A stretch of DNA of 64,000 nucleotides from Aureimonas pseudogalii (GCF_014196835.1 NZ_JACIEK010000017.1:1-64000), one strand, 5' to 3'; shown: positions 32,721-42,563, numbered from the stretch's first letter. Numbers and translations: made by a program. The notes: generated from the sequence alone by a model not told the origin.

Positions 32721-35690
32721 ATGACCGCCATACCGCGATCGAGCGGCTGGACGGGTCGTTCGGTGCCGCGCGTCGAGGACGCGGCGCTGCTGACGGGCCG
32801 TGGCCAATACGTGGACGATCTTCCGATCGCAGTGGGCACGCTGCACGCGGCAATCTTGCGCTCGCCGCACGCGCACGCCAATCTGCGCCGCATTGACTCG
32901 ACGAAGGCGCTCGCGCTGCCCGGCGTCGTCTGCGTCCTCACAGGTGAAGACGTGCGTCGCTTGTCGCGCTCGATGACCGTCGGGGTGAAGGCCGACGTCG
33001 AGGCTTGGCCGATTGCAATGGACCGGGTGCGCTACGTCGGCGAGCCGGTGGCCGTGATCGTGGCGGCCGATCGTTATCTTGCTGAGGACGGGGCTGATCT
33101 CGTCGAGGTCGAATACGAGACCTTGGCCGCCGTGGTGGATCCGCAGGCCGCCACCGAGATGGATGCGCCGACGCTCCACCCAACGCTTGGTGGCAATGTC
33201 ATCAACGAGCGCCGGTTTCAATACGGTGAACCGGCTGCAGCCTTCGAGAACGCCACGCGTCGTGTGGGCGTCACGATAAGCTACCCCCGCAACTCAGGCA
33301 CGCCGATCGAGACCTACGGCGTTGTCGCGTCCTACGCTCCCGGCGAGGACGCCTACGACGTCACCGCCAATTTTCAGGGACCCTTCTCAATCCATGCTGT
33401 GATCGCTCGCGCCCTCGGAGTGCCTGGCAACCGGATGCGCCTGCGCACGCCACCCGATTCCGGTGGCTCATTCGGCATCAAGCAGGGTGTGTTTCCCTAC
33501 GTCATTTTGATGGCTCTAGCCGCGCGCGTCGCCAATCGGCCGGTCAAGTGGATCGAGGACCGGCTCGAGCACCTGTCGGCCTCCGTATCGGCCACGAACC
33601 GGGTCACCACTCTGGAGGCAGCCGTTGAGGCGGACGGACGGGTCACGGCGCTACGCTGGGACCAACTCGAAGACTGTGGTGCGCATCTACGTGCGCCTGA
33701 GCCGGCCACGCTCTACCGCATGCACGGCAACATGACAGGCGCCTACGCCATTCGCCATGTCGCCATCCGCAACCGGATCGTCCTCACCAACAAGACCCCG
33801 ACCGGCCTCAACAGAGGGTTTGGCGGCCCGCAGATGTATTTTGCGCTTGAGCGGCTGATGCAGCGCATCGCGATCGAACTCGAACTCGATCCCCTCGACG
33901 TCATCTCCCGCAATCTTGTTCCCGCCGGTGCTTTTCCCTACCGCACCGCCACCGGTGCCCTGCTGGACAGCGGCGACTACCAGGCGGCCATGGCAAGGGC
34001 GATCGAGGAGGGCGGGCTGGCCGACCTTCTCGAAACGCGCCGGGCGGCCCGCGAGCAAGGACGGCTCTACGGCATCGGCTACACGGCCGCGGTCGAGCCG
34101 AGCGTCTCCAACATGGGCTACATCACCGCCGTCCTGTCTCCCGCCGCGCGCCGCAAGGCCGGGCCGAAGAGCGGCGCGCAGGCCACCGCCACGATTGCGA
34201 TCGATCCGCTTGGCGCCGTGTCGGTCAAGGTCGCCTCCGTGCCGCAGGGGCAGGGGCACCGCACCGTGCTCGCTCAGGTCGTTGCCGACGTGCTGGGCCT
34301 CGATCCCGGCGCCATCCGGGTCCTCGCCGACGTCGACACGGCACGCGACGCGTGGTCCATCGCCTCGGGCAATTATTCGAGCCGCTTCGCGCCCGCGGTC
34401 GCGGGCGCTGCCAAGCTCGCGGCCGATCGGATTGCCGCGAAGCTGAAGCGTGTGGCCGCCGGCCAGCTAAACGTGACGGCGGACGAGGTGGAGCTATCGG
34501 ACGGTCGCGCCTATGCGCGCAGCAACACGCAGAACGCCGTCTCTTTCGCGCGCGTCGCCGCCGCGGCGCACTGGGCCCCGGGCACGCTGCCCGACGACGT
34601 CGATCAGACGATCCGCGAGACCGTGTTCTGGACCCCGGAACAGTTGATCGCGCCAGACGACGAGGACTTGGTCAATTCCTCGCTCTGCCATGGCTTCATC
34701 TTCGACTTCTGCGGCGTCGAGGTGGACCGGCTCACCGGCGCCGTGCGCATCGACCGATACGTGACGATGCACGATTGCGGCCGGATCCTGCATCCCGGCA
34801 TGGTGGCCGGGCAGGTGACGGGTGGTTTCGCCCATGCGGTCGGCGCGGCGCTGTTGGAGGAATATGCCTACGGTCCGGACGGCAGCTTCCTGTCCGGGAC
34901 GCTGGCCGACTACCTGATCCCGACGGTCATGGAAGTCCCCGAGCCGATCATTCTCCATTACGAAAGCCCGTCGCCCTTCACCCCCCTCGGGGCGAAGGGG
35001 GTGGGTGAGGGTAACTGCATGTCGACCCCCGTCTGCCTCGCCAATGCGGTGGCGGATGCCTGCGGTTTCGACGACGTAACGCTTCCGCTCGTTCCCGCGC
35101 GCCTCGCCGACCGTCTCGCATCCGAAGAGAAGCCGTCTCGCGACGCACCCAAGACGGTTCGCGAGCCCGCCAAGCCCGGCGAGCGCAAGCTGACGGGCGA
35201 AGGCTCGGCGCTCGTCGCGGCGCCCCGGCAGGCCGTCTGGGACATGCTGCTCGATCCCCGAACGCTCGAGGCGGTGATCCCCGGCGCGCATGGCGTGCGC
35301 AAGGTGTCGCCCACGCGCTTTCTCGCCGACGTCACGCTCGGCGTCGGTCCGGTGAAGGGGCGCTACCGTGCCGAGATCGAACTGACTGATCTGAACGAGC
35401 CCGAGGCCGTCACCCTTTCGGGAGGAACCGACGGCGCCCTCGGCTTCGGCCGTGGCTCGGGACGGATCACGCTGGTCGAAACCGCGACGAACCAGACCAC
35501 GCTCCACTACGCCTACGAGGCCGTGATCGGCGGCAAGGTGGCTTCCGTCGGCGGTCGCCTGCTCGACGGGGCGGCACGCGTCGTGATCGGGCAGTTCTTC
35601 AAGTCGCTCGCCAGCCACGCCGGCGGCGGAAGGGGATCGGCGACCGGCATCCTGTCGCGCCTGCGCGGCTGGTTCGGGAGGGGCGCATGA
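32721..35690 (+). CDS. hmfA: 2-furoyl-CoA dehydrogenase large subunit fused to a CoxG/SRPBCC domain
   Basis: A 989-residue molybdenum hydroxylase large subunit of the xanthine dehydrogenase family. It shows 'PDSGGSFGIKQGVFPY', 'LNRGFGGPQ' at the substrate loop (where CO dehydrogenase has a Cys motif, so not CoxL), and 'LGAKGVGEGNCMSTP', which carries the catalytic Glu. Residues about 835-985 are an extra SRPBCC/CoxG-like domain ('GSALVAAPRQAVWDMLLDP', 'IPGAHGVRKVSPTRF'). With HmfBC it would hydroxylate furoyl-CoA at C5. The start has GGGAGGAG. Furoyl-CoA substrate is inferred from operon order and remembered resemblance to HmfA. Confidence 0.82.
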   Translation: MTAIPRSSGWTGRSVPRVEDAALLTGRGQYVDDLPIAVGTLHAAILRSPHAHANLRRIDSTKALALPGVVCVLTGEDVRRLSRSMTVGVKADVEAWPIAMDRVRYVGEPVAVIVAADRYLAEDGADLVEVEYETLAAVVDPQAATEMDAPTLHPTLGGNVINERRFQYGEPAAAFENATRRVGVTISYPRNSGTPIETYGVVASYAPGEDAYDVTANFQGPFSIHAVIARALGVPGNRMRLRTPPDSGGSFGIKQGVFPYVILMALAARVANRPVKWIEDRLEHLSASVSATNRVTTLEAAVEADGRVTALRWDQLEDCGAHLRAPEPATLYRMHGNMTGAYAIRHVAIRNRIVLTNKTPTGLNRGFGGPQMYFALERLMQRIAIELELDPLDVISRNLVPAGAFPYRTATGALLDSGDYQAAMARAIEEGGLADLLETRRAAREQGRLYGIGYTAAVEPSVSNMGYITAVLSPAARRKAGPKSGAQATATIAIDPLGAVSVKVASVPQGQGHRTVLAQVVADVLGLDPGAIRVLADVDTARDAWSIASGNYSSRFAPAVAGAAKLAADRIAAKLKRVAAGQLNVTADEVELSDGRAYARSNTQNAVSFARVAAAAHWAPGTLPDDVDQTIRETVFWTPEQLIAPDDEDLVNSSLCHGFIFDFCGVEVDRLTGAVRIDRYVTMHDCGRILHPGMVAGQVTGGFAHAVGAALLEEYAYGPDGSFLSGTLADYLIPTVMEVPEPIILHYESPSPFTPLGAKGVGEGNCMSTPVCLANAVADACGFDDVTLPLVPARLADRLASEEKPSRDAPKTVREPAKPGERKLTGEGSALVAAPRQAVWDMLLDPRTLEAVIPGAHGVRKVSPTRFLADVTLGVGPVKGRYRAEIELTDLNEPEAVTLSGGTDGALGFGRGSGRITLVETATNQTTLHYAYEAVIGGKVASVGGRLLDGAARVVIGQFFKSLASHAGGGRGSATGILSRLRGWFGRGA

Positions 35691-36514
35691 AGCCGGCGCC
35701 CTTCGATTTCGTTCGCGCCGAGACGCTGGCCGAGGCGCTCGAAACGCTGGCCCGGTCGGGCGAGGACGGTCGTGTGCTGGCGGGCGGGCAGAGCTTCGTG
35801 CCGATGTTGAACATGCGCCTGGCGCGTCCCGGCGTCCTCGTCGACATCATGGGTGTTGCGGAACTACGAGGACTCGACGTCGCGAAAGGCGTCCTGCGCG
35901 TCGGCTCAGGCGTCCGGCAGGTCGAACTGGCGCGTTGGCCCGATCTCGACACCCGGCTCCCGCTACTGGCCGCCGCCATCCCCTATATCGGACATGTGCA
36001 GACGCGGTCGCGCGGAACGGTGTGCGGCTCGCTGGCGCATGCCGATCCCAGCGCCGAGCTCCCCCTCGCGCTGATCGCCTTGGAGGGCGAGATCCATCTG
36101 CGAACGAAGAAGGCGCGCAGAACCGTCGTGGCGCGCGACTTCTTTCTCGGCATGATGGCGACCGCGCTGCAGCCCGGCGAAATGATCGAAGCGGTGTCCT
36201 TTCCGCTGCGGCGTGCGGGCGAAGGCTTTGGCTTCCGTGAAGTGGCGCGGCGCCATGGCGACTACGCCGTGGTGGCCTGCGCGGCGGTGGCCGGTCCGAG
36301 CGGCATTCGCCTGGCGGTAGGCGGGGTCGGCGACGTGCCGGCGCTCCGAAGTATGCCCGATCCCGCGAGCGGCGATCTGGAGGATGCTCTGAACGACTTC
36401 GCCTGGGCGCTCGATGCCCGCGAGGATCTCCATGCCACCCCGCGCTACCGGCGCGAACTCGTGCGCCGTCTCGGACGCGAAGCCATCGAGGAGGCGATGA
36501 GATGCCGAAGCTGA
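35687..36514 (+). CDS. hmfB: FAD-binding subunit of the molybdenum hydroxylase
   Basis: A 275-residue CoxM-type FAD subunit: 'PFDFVRAETLAEALETLARS' start, flavin loops 'VLAGGQSFVPMLNMRLARP' and 'TRSRGTVCGSLAHADPSAELPL', and a C-terminal FAD-dependent domain. It passes electrons from the iron-sulphur subunit onward. ATGA overlap with hmfA, 13-bp overlap with hmfC. Confidence 0.85.
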   Translation: MKPAPFDFVRAETLAEALETLARSGEDGRVLAGGQSFVPMLNMRLARPGVLVDIMGVAELRGLDVAKGVLRVGSGVRQVELARWPDLDTRLPLLAAAIPYIGHVQTRSRGTVCGSLAHADPSAELPLALIALEGEIHLRTKKARRTVVARDFFLGMMATALQPGEMIEAVSFPLRRAGEGFGFREVARRHGDYAVVACAAVAGPSGIRLAVGGVGDVPALRSMPDPASGDLEDALNDFAWALDAREDLHATPRYRRELVRRLGREAIEEAMRCRS

Positions 36515-37020
36515 CGAAGGCCGAACGTCATGCCGTCCACTTCACCCTGAACGGACGACCCGTCGAGGCATGGGCGGAACCGCGCACCCTGCTGACGGAC
36601 GTTCTGCGCCATGGCCTGGGCGCGACCGGCACGCATGTCGGCTGCGAGCACGGCGTCTGCGGTGCATGCACGGTCGAGATCGACGGTGAACCCGCCCGCG
36701 CCTGCCTCGTTCTGGCGGGACAGATGGACGGCCAACAGGTCCGCACGGTCGAGGGGCTGGAGCCGGAGGCCGGACGCCTGTCGGTGCTTCAGGAGGCGTT
36801 CCGCCGTCATCACGGGCTCCAGTGCGGCTTCTGTACGGCAGGCATTCTCATCACCCTGGATCTTCTCTTCCGGGCCCGTCCGGACGCCGACGAGGCGCAG
36901 ATCCGCGATCACCTGTCGGGCCATCTTTGCCGCTGTACCGGCTACGCGCCGATCATGCGGGCCGCTCTGGACGCCCGAGATCGGCTCAACCCAGCACGAC
37001 GGGAGGAAACGCATGCTTGA
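36502..37020 (+). CDS. hmfC: [2Fe-2S] subunit of the molybdenum hydroxylase
   Basis: A 172-residue CoxS-type protein with the plant-ferredoxin cluster 'GCEHGVCGACTVEIDG' (four Cys with the later one) and the all-helical second cluster 'QCGFCTAGIL' ... 'HLCRCTGYAPI'. It links the molybdenum centre with the FAD subunit. Overlaps hmfB by 13 bp and hmfD by 8 bp, showing tight coupling. Confidence 0.88.
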   Translation: MPKLTKAERHAVHFTLNGRPVEAWAEPRTLLTDVLRHGLGATGTHVGCEHGVCGACTVEIDGEPARACLVLAGQMDGQQVRTVEGLEPEAGRLSVLQEAFRRHHGLQCGFCTAGILITLDLLFRARPDADEAQIRDHLSGHLCRCTGYAPIMRAALDARDRLNPARREETHA

Positions 37021-38557
37021 CCTGGGAACGAGCTTTCTGGCGAGCGTCGAGCGCGATCCGCATGCGCTGGCGATCGTGGATGGCGCGACGCGCCTGACCT
37101 ACGCCGAATGGCTGGCACGGATCGCCGCGCTGGCACAGGGGCTGACGGATGCAGGCCTTCGACCGGGCGAGCGCGTTCTGACCCTTCTGCAGAACCGCTG
37201 GGAGAACGCGACTCTCCATTGGGCCTGCCAGTTCGCAGGCCTCGTCATCACCCCCCTCAACTGGCGCGCCAAGTCCGACGAGGTCGACTATGCGCTGGAG
37301 GATTCCGAGGCACGGCTCCTCGTCTACGAACCGGTCTCCCTCGACGCCGTGCAGGCCAGCGTCCGGGCGAAGGACGTGATGCGGTGGCCTATCGAGGCGA
37401 AGGACCGCGGCGCAAGCGTTGCCGGGCTCATGGCGGAGGGAGCCGACGCCTTCGAGCCGCGCGCGTCGGCCGGGGACTGGTCGCTGATGCTCTACACCTC
37501 GGGCACCACGTCTCGCCCCAAGGGCGTGCCGCGACGCCATCACGCCGAGCGTGCCGGTGCGCTCGCCCATGTCGCCCAGAACCTCTATCGGCACGGCGAA
37601 CGTACGCTCGGCGTCATGCCGCTCTACCACACGATGGGCGTCCGCTCGCTTCTCTCCACCTCGCTGATCGGCGGTGCGTTCGTCTGCCTTCCGCGCTTCG
37701 ACGTGGAAGGCGCGCTGAGGGCGATCGAGGAGAACGCGATCACCAATCTCTATCTGGTGCCGACGCTCTACCACGACATCGTACACCATCCGTCCTTTGC
37801 GCCCGACCGCGTCCGCAGCGTTACCAAGCTCGGCTTCGCGGGCGCCTCGATGACCGATGGCCTCATGCGCCACCTCGGCAAGAGCTTCCAGCCGGACCTC
37901 TTCGTCAACCATTACGGCTCGTCCGAAGTCTATACGTTCACGATCGACCAAAGGGCCGCCGACAAGCCGGGATCGGCAGGCAGGGCTGGCATCAACCAGA
38001 TGGTTCGGGTCGTGACGCTTGGAGAGCGCGACGCCTCCAGGCGCGCAGCACCGCGCGAGGAGGGCGAGATCGCCGTCCTCCTCAAGGGGGACGAAAGCTT
38101 CGAGGGCTATTGGAAGAGGCCGGAGGCTGACGCGAAGGCGATCCGCGACGGCTGGTACTTCACGGGGGACACCGGCTTCTTCGACGAGGACGGCGACCTG
38201 TTCGTCACCGGGCGAACCGACGACATGATCATCACCGGCGGCGAGAACGTCTCGCCGGTCGAGATCGAGAGCTGCCTGTCGCTCCATCCCGCCGTCGACG
38301 AGGTGGCCGTCGTCGGCCTTCCCGACGAGCGCTGGGGCAAGGTCGTCACCGCCTTCGTGAAGCGTTCGGGCCCGGTGAGCGAGACCGAACTCGACGAGCA
38401 CTGCAAACGCTCCGGCCTCGCGAATTTCCGGCGCCCACGCGCCTACGTCTTCGTCAACGCCATTCCGAAGAGCCCCGTCGGCAAGCTCCTGCGGCGCCTT
38501 CTAGTGGCCGGGGACTACGAACCCGAAGCCGTCGCTCCCGCCCGCGTCGGCGCCTAA
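37013..38557 (+). CDS. hmfD: 2-furoate--CoA ligase
   Basis: A 514-residue AMP-forming acyl-CoA ligase: P-loop 'MLYTSGTTSRPKGVPRRH', 'TGDTGFFDEDGDLFVTGRTDD' and 'IITGGENVSPVEIE', with a late Lys in 'PKSPVGKLLRR'. ATG at 37013 preceded by GGGAGGAAACGC. It would activate furoate to furoyl-CoA, substrate of HmfABC. Other aromatic acids are possible; position between a furoyl-type hydroxylase and an HmfE-like protein favours furoate. Confidence 0.82.
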   Translation: MLDLGTSFLASVERDPHALAIVDGATRLTYAEWLARIAALAQGLTDAGLRPGERVLTLLQNRWENATLHWACQFAGLVITPLNWRAKSDEVDYALEDSEARLLVYEPVSLDAVQASVRAKDVMRWPIEAKDRGASVAGLMAEGADAFEPRASAGDWSLMLYTSGTTSRPKGVPRRHHAERAGALAHVAQNLYRHGERTLGVMPLYHTMGVRSLLSTSLIGGAFVCLPRFDVEGALRAIEENAITNLYLVPTLYHDIVHHPSFAPDRVRSVTKLGFAGASMTDGLMRHLGKSFQPDLFVNHYGSSEVYTFTIDQRAADKPGSAGRAGINQMVRVVTLGERDASRRAAPREEGEIAVLLKGDESFEGYWKRPEADAKAIRDGWYFTGDTGFFDEDGDLFVTGRTDDMIITGGENVSPVEIESCLSLHPAVDEVAVVGLPDERWGKVVTAFVKRSGPVSETELDEHCKRSGLANFRRPRAYVFVNAIPKSPVGKLLRRLLVAGDYEPEAVAPARVGA

Positions 38558-38582
38558 CATTCCCCCGGAAGGATCCAGAACC

Positions 38583-39389
38583 ATGAGCGAACCACATCGC
38601 TTCGACCATCCGCAGCTTCACGCCCTCGACGGCTTCAAGGTGACGATCGACCCGTCTGGCGAGCGCGCCGACATCGTGCTCGAACGCGCCCCCTATAACG
38701 TCGTGTCGATGGCCGCGCGCGACCAGTTGCGCCTCGCCTTCGAAGCCCTCGACGCGGACCCGCGCGTGCGCGTGATCGTCCTGTCGGGCGCGGGCCAGCA
38801 CTTCTCCTCGGGCGGCGACATCCGGGGCTTCCTCGAAGCCAGCCCCGAACATGTCTCCAAGCTCGCCTGGAACGTGGCGGCCCCGGCGCGCTGCGACAAG
38901 CCGGTGATCGCGATGAACCGCGGCTACTGCTTCGGGGTAGGCTTCGAACTGTCGCTCGCCTGCGACTTCCGTCTGGCCTCCGAGACGACGCTCTACGCCC
39001 TTCCCGAACAGAAGCTCGGCCAGATCCCCGGATCAGGCGGCTCCGCGCGCCTGCAGAAGATCGTCGGTGTCACGCGCACCAAGGATATCGTGATGCGCTC
39101 CCGGCGCATTTCCGGACAGCAGGCCCTTGACTGGGGCATCGCCACGGAATGCCATGCCGACGACGCGCTTGAGGCAGCCGTCGCCGCGCTCGTCGACGAG
39201 TTGCGCGGCTTCTCGCCGCTCGCCCAGCGCACGGCCAAGAAGCTCCTCAACGACAGCGACGACGCGCTTCTGACGACCGCCATCGAGCTGGAGGGGCTAA
39301 ACTACTCGCGTCTTCGCATGTCTGAGGACTTCCGCGAGGGCGTCGAAGCCTTCCACGCCAAGCGCAAGCCGACCTTCCGGGGCGCCTGA
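38583..39389 (+). CDS. hmfE: 2-oxoglutaroyl-CoA hydrolase, enoyl-CoA hydratase family
   Basis: A 268-residue crotonase-fold protein: oxyanion-hole segments 'GAGQHFSSGGDIRGF' and 'NRGYCFGVGFELSLACDFRLA', then 'PEQKLGQIPGSGGSARLQKI'. In the furoate pathway the HmfE protein of this family hydrolyses the ring-opened CoA ester to 2-oxoglutarate. Directly downstream of hmfD. Identification as HmfE depends on context. Confidence 0.78.
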   Translation: MSEPHRFDHPQLHALDGFKVTIDPSGERADIVLERAPYNVVSMAARDQLRLAFEALDADPRVRVIVLSGAGQHFSSGGDIRGFLEASPEHVSKLAWNVAAPARCDKPVIAMNRGYCFGVGFELSLACDFRLASETTLYALPEQKLGQIPGSGGSARLQKIVGVTRTKDIVMRSRRISGQQALDWGIATECHADDALEAAVAALVDELRGFSPLAQRTAKKLLNDSDDALLTTAIELEGLNYSRLRMSEDFREGVEAFHAKRKPTFRGA

Positions 39390-39535
39390 GGCGGCGGAGG
39401 CCCGCGTTCGGCCTCGATCCACCGATTGCGAACCAGTGCTGCGCCTCCGTCCCGGTCTCCGGAGCGGACTGGCAGAGGCGTGTCCGATTTTATCAACACC
39501 GGCATCTAAGACCGGCTTTCGTGGAGGAAACCATC

Positions 39536-40879
39536 ATGTCGACGAACGATCCGGCCGATCGGCTTGCACCAGAGCCGCCCACCCGGCGCCAGATCATCAC
39601 GGCCGCCTCGGCGTCCCTGTTCGGCTGGGGTCTCGACCTCTTCGACCTCTTCATCCTCCTCTACGTCGCGCCGATCGTCGGGCGCCTGTTCTTCCCGTCG
39701 GAACAGCCGATGCTGTCGCTGGCGGGCGCCTACGCATCCTTCGCGGTCACGCTTCTAGTGCGCCCGCTCGGCTCGGCGATCTTCGGCTCCTACGCCGATC
39801 GCTTCGGGCGCAAGCGGGCCCTGATGGTCGCAGTCACGGGCGTCGGCATCTCGACCGCGATTTTCGGCCTCCTGCCCACGGTCGGGCAGATCGGCTGGCT
39901 CGCCACTGCGCTGTTTCTGTTCTTCCGCCTCATACAGGGCATCTTCGTCGGCGGCGTCGTCGCGTCCTCCCATACGATCGGGACGGAAACGGTCCCGGAG
40001 CGCTGGCGCGGGTTCATGTCCGGGGCGATCGGCGGCGGCGGTTCGGCCGTCGGCGGCCTCTTGGCCTCGCTCGTCTTCTTCGTTGTCTCGCTTCTATTCC
40101 CCGGAGACGCTTTCGCCGAAACCGGTTGGCGCGTGATGTTCTTTTCGGGTCTCCTGACCTCGGTGATCGGCCTCGTCATCTTCCGGAACCTTGAGGAATC
40201 GCCGCTGTTCAAGCAGCTGCAGGCAAGGAAGGCCTCGACGAGGGCGACCGCACAAAGGGAGGCCTCTCCTGTCAGGACGCTGTTCTCGCGTCCGCAGCTC
40301 AACGGCTTTCTGCTGACCCTGCTTCTGTCGTTCGGCGGCGGCTCGGCCTACTATCTGACGTCGGGCTATCTTCCCACCTTCTACAACGTCGTGAACGGGG
40401 TTCCCGGACCATCCGCGTCGCTCATGCTGATCTTCGCCAATTTGGGTGCCGCATTGGGCGCCTGCGGCGGGGGTGAACTCAGCCAGCGCGTCGGCCGCCG
40501 CCCGGCCTTCATCGGGATGGGGATCGTTCGGCTCGTAGCGTTCCCGCTGCTCTTCCTTCTCATGGGAGGCGCCACAGGGCTCTGGACGATCGCCCTCTGT
40601 GGTTTTGCTCTGTCGTTCCTGGCCAATGCCAGCTACGGCCCGCTCCTGATCTATCTGAACGAGCGCTTTCCAACCGCGATCCGCGCGACCGGGACGGGCT
40701 TGTCCTGGAACATCGGCTTCGCGCTCGGCGGCATTCTGCCTACCTTCGTGTCCCTCGCGGCGGGCGGTCCGTCCGGAATTCCGACGACCCTGGCCATCTT
40801 CACGGTCGCCGTCACGCTCGTCTATCTTCTCGGCGCCTTCCTTACGCAGGAGACGCGGGGCAATCTGGAACGGCTGTAG
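39536..40879 (+). CDS. MFS transporter, acid:proton symporter type
   Basis: A 447-residue, about 12-TM protein of the aromatic/sugar-acid MFS group: 'FGWGLDLFDLFILLYVAP' in TM1 (the D..D motif of AAHS/metabolite:H+ symporters) and 'GSYADRFGRKRALM' (motif A). ATG at 39536 follows GGAGGAAACCATC. In this operon it probably imports furoate or a related acid. Confidence 0.85.
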   Translation: MSTNDPADRLAPEPPTRRQIITAASASLFGWGLDLFDLFILLYVAPIVGRLFFPSEQPMLSLAGAYASFAVTLLVRPLGSAIFGSYADRFGRKRALMVAVTGVGISTAIFGLLPTVGQIGWLATALFLFFRLIQGIFVGGVVASSHTIGTETVPERWRGFMSGAIGGGGSAVGGLLASLVFFVVSLLFPGDAFAETGWRVMFFSGLLTSVIGLVIFRNLEESPLFKQLQARKASTRATAQREASPVRTLFSRPQLNGFLLTLLLSFGGGSAYYLTSGYLPTFYNVVNGVPGPSASLMLIFANLGAALGACGGGELSQRVGRRPAFIGMGIVRLVAFPLLFLLMGGATGLWTIALCGFALSFLANASYGPLLIYLNERFPTAIRATGTGLSWNIGFALGGILPTFVSLAAGGPSGIPTTLAIFTVAVTLVYLLGAFLTQETRGNLERL

Positions 40880-40925
40880 CGGTCCCGTGATCTACCGGAG
40901 CCATGGTTGGATGGAGCGAAGACCC

Positions 40926-41708
40926 ATGGTTCGGGACGTCAAGTTCATCCGGATCGACGGCGCCCGGATCGAACTGCGCAAGGTTGCGGGCGCCGGGACG
41001 CCGATCCTGCTTCTCCACGAGGCGCTTGGTTCCCTCTCACTCTGGGACACGTTTCCCGAGCGCCTCGCGGCGGCGACGGGTCATCCCGTGATCGTCTGGT
41101 CCCGTCAGGGCTTCGGACGATCCGACCCGTTGCCCGAACCGCCGGGCACGGACTTTCTCGAACGGGCCGCAGACCAGACCCTCGCGCTCATGCATGCTTT
41201 GGGCATTGATGAAGCGCATCTTTACGGACACAGCGACGGCACTGCGATCGCCCTCCTCGTCGCCGCGAGCGCTCCCGAGCGCGTTAAAAGCCTCGTTCTG
41301 GAAGCACCACACGTGACGGTGGAGCCTGGTGCGCTCCAAGCGATCGAACGGATGCGCGAGCGGTTCGACACTGGCGATCTACGCGAACGACTCGCACGGC
41401 ACCATGATAATCCAGACGCCGTCTTCTGGAACTGGGCCGGGATCTGGCTGAACCCGCACTTCCGGGACTGGTCGATCGAGGGCAGCCTCCAAGCGGTTCG
41501 CGCTCCGACCTTGTTGTTTCATGGTCAGGACGACACCTATTTTAGCATCGACCAGATGAGGCGGATCGAGGCCCTTGTCTCCTCAGCGAAGGCCATCATC
41601 ATTGCCGATTGCGGTCATTCTCCCTTCCGAGAGCGACCGGACCTTGTGGTGACAGCTGTGACACGGCATGTTTTAGCGGCCGGCGCAGAGAGTTCTCCGT
41701 CGCGATGA
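40926..41708 (+). CDS. alpha/beta hydrolase
   Basis: A 260-residue alpha/beta-hydrolase with nucleophile elbow 'LYGHSDGTAIAL' (Ser), a late 'FHGQDDTYFS' Asp and 'IIADCGHSPFRERP' His, a full triad. Start uncertain: ATGs at 40911 and 40926 and a GTG at 40887 are in frame. It follows the MFS gene by 46 bp and may hydrolyse a furoate ester or be an unlinked add-on to the pathway; not part of the hmf sets I know. Confidence 0.82.
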   Translation: MVRDVKFIRIDGARIELRKVAGAGTPILLLHEALGSLSLWDTFPERLAAATGHPVIVWSRQGFGRSDPLPEPPGTDFLERAADQTLALMHALGIDEAHLYGHSDGTAIALLVAASAPERVKSLVLEAPHVTVEPGALQAIERMRERFDTGDLRERLARHHDNPDAVFWNWAGIWLNPHFRDWSIEGSLQAVRAPTLLFHGQDDTYFSIDQMRRIEALVSSAKAIIIADCGHSPFRERPDLVVTAVTRHVLAAGAESSPSR

Positions 41709-41814
41709 GAGCACGTTCGGAAGGATGCCCGATTGCATCGATAGGCTCGAATGCAGCCAATAGGGTGACATACCGCTTGTCGATGCACTGAACACCAGAG
41801 CTTATCTCGCCCAT

Positions 41815-41905
41815 TGTTCAGTCGGCAGATTTCGAGCATGCGTTCGGCCAGGCCGCCGGGCGGTATGGCGCTCCAGCGTCAGGCCGTGATGCTGCATGAT
41901 CCTCA
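41815..41905 (-). pseudogene. IS3-family transposase (OrfB) fragment
   Basis: The minus strand reads LLRIMQHHGLTLERHTARRP then GRTH, which matches the N-terminal region of IS3-type OrfB ('M..HGL.L.RHTGRR.GR.H'). No full gene remains. It joins directly to an IS6 fragment. The stretch 41709-41814 shows nothing else. Confidence 0.55.
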
Positions 41906-41916
41906 GCAGAGATCCC

Positions 41917-42057
41917 TTTTGTTCCAATTTCAAGCGCCGGACACCTGGAACAGCCGTCGAATGAATCGCGCTTCCGATCCGCCGGCGAGACTGTCGTCCA
42001 TCAAGCGAAACTGACCATCCAAACATCCGCACGATCTCAGACGGCTCTGTTACAAAG
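41917..42057 (-). mobile_element. IS6-family remnant with a separate IS6 end
   Basis: Minus-strand codons give GQFRLMDDSLAGGSEARFI then RRLFQVSGA, the C-terminus of an IS6 transposase related to, but not the same as, the one at 30625. GGCTCTGTTACAAAG at 42043-42057 is an IS6 terminal repeat pointing away from it, so at least two elements have been joined and deleted. Confidence 0.6.
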
Positions 42058-42196
42058 TTTTTGGCGTGTAGAAACCTGTGCTACTGCTTCCAGCCATCGA
42101 CCGGCAACTGCGTCTAAAACTTGGCTCTACGGATTGGTTGGACCTACAACAACTGGCTCAATCGAATGCGGACAGGTCTCGGTCTGGACGGATTTT

Positions 42197-42360
42197 CTAA
42201 CGTTCCAGCACCCGAAGAATCTTTGCAACATAGCCGGCCGTCGCATAACCAAAACGCTCTTCACTAATGCAAAGCAACTCCACCTTGCCGCCCATCTTGA
42301 GATTGCCAAGCGCATCCTGAAGGCCCTCGGAATCAAGCTTCAAAATCTTTGGCGTTGTGG
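42197..42360 (-). pseudogene. C-terminal scrap of an unknown protein
   Basis: The frame ending at a TAG at 42199-42197 reads LDSEGLQDALGNLKMGGKVE then LLCISEERFGYATAGYVAKI, plausible protein sequence with no family I know. No start or 5' part is found; a frame switch occurs near 42360. The flanking sequence to 42563 shows no gene. Confidence 0.3.
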
Positions 42361-42563
42361 ACAAAGTCGAGATCGTCGATCAGTTCGAAATTAGCGACAC
42401 CAGCTTTCGCGCGAGCGGGTGGGATGAATAGGTTCAACCGTAACCCATGCTTCCCATCGCGTTGAAGCCGTCCACGATGATGTTCCAGATCTTACCGGAC
42501 ACGGTGATGCCGGACAGCGGCAGGCAGGCTTAGATCAGACCTTTCTCGAAGCGATGGGACTTA

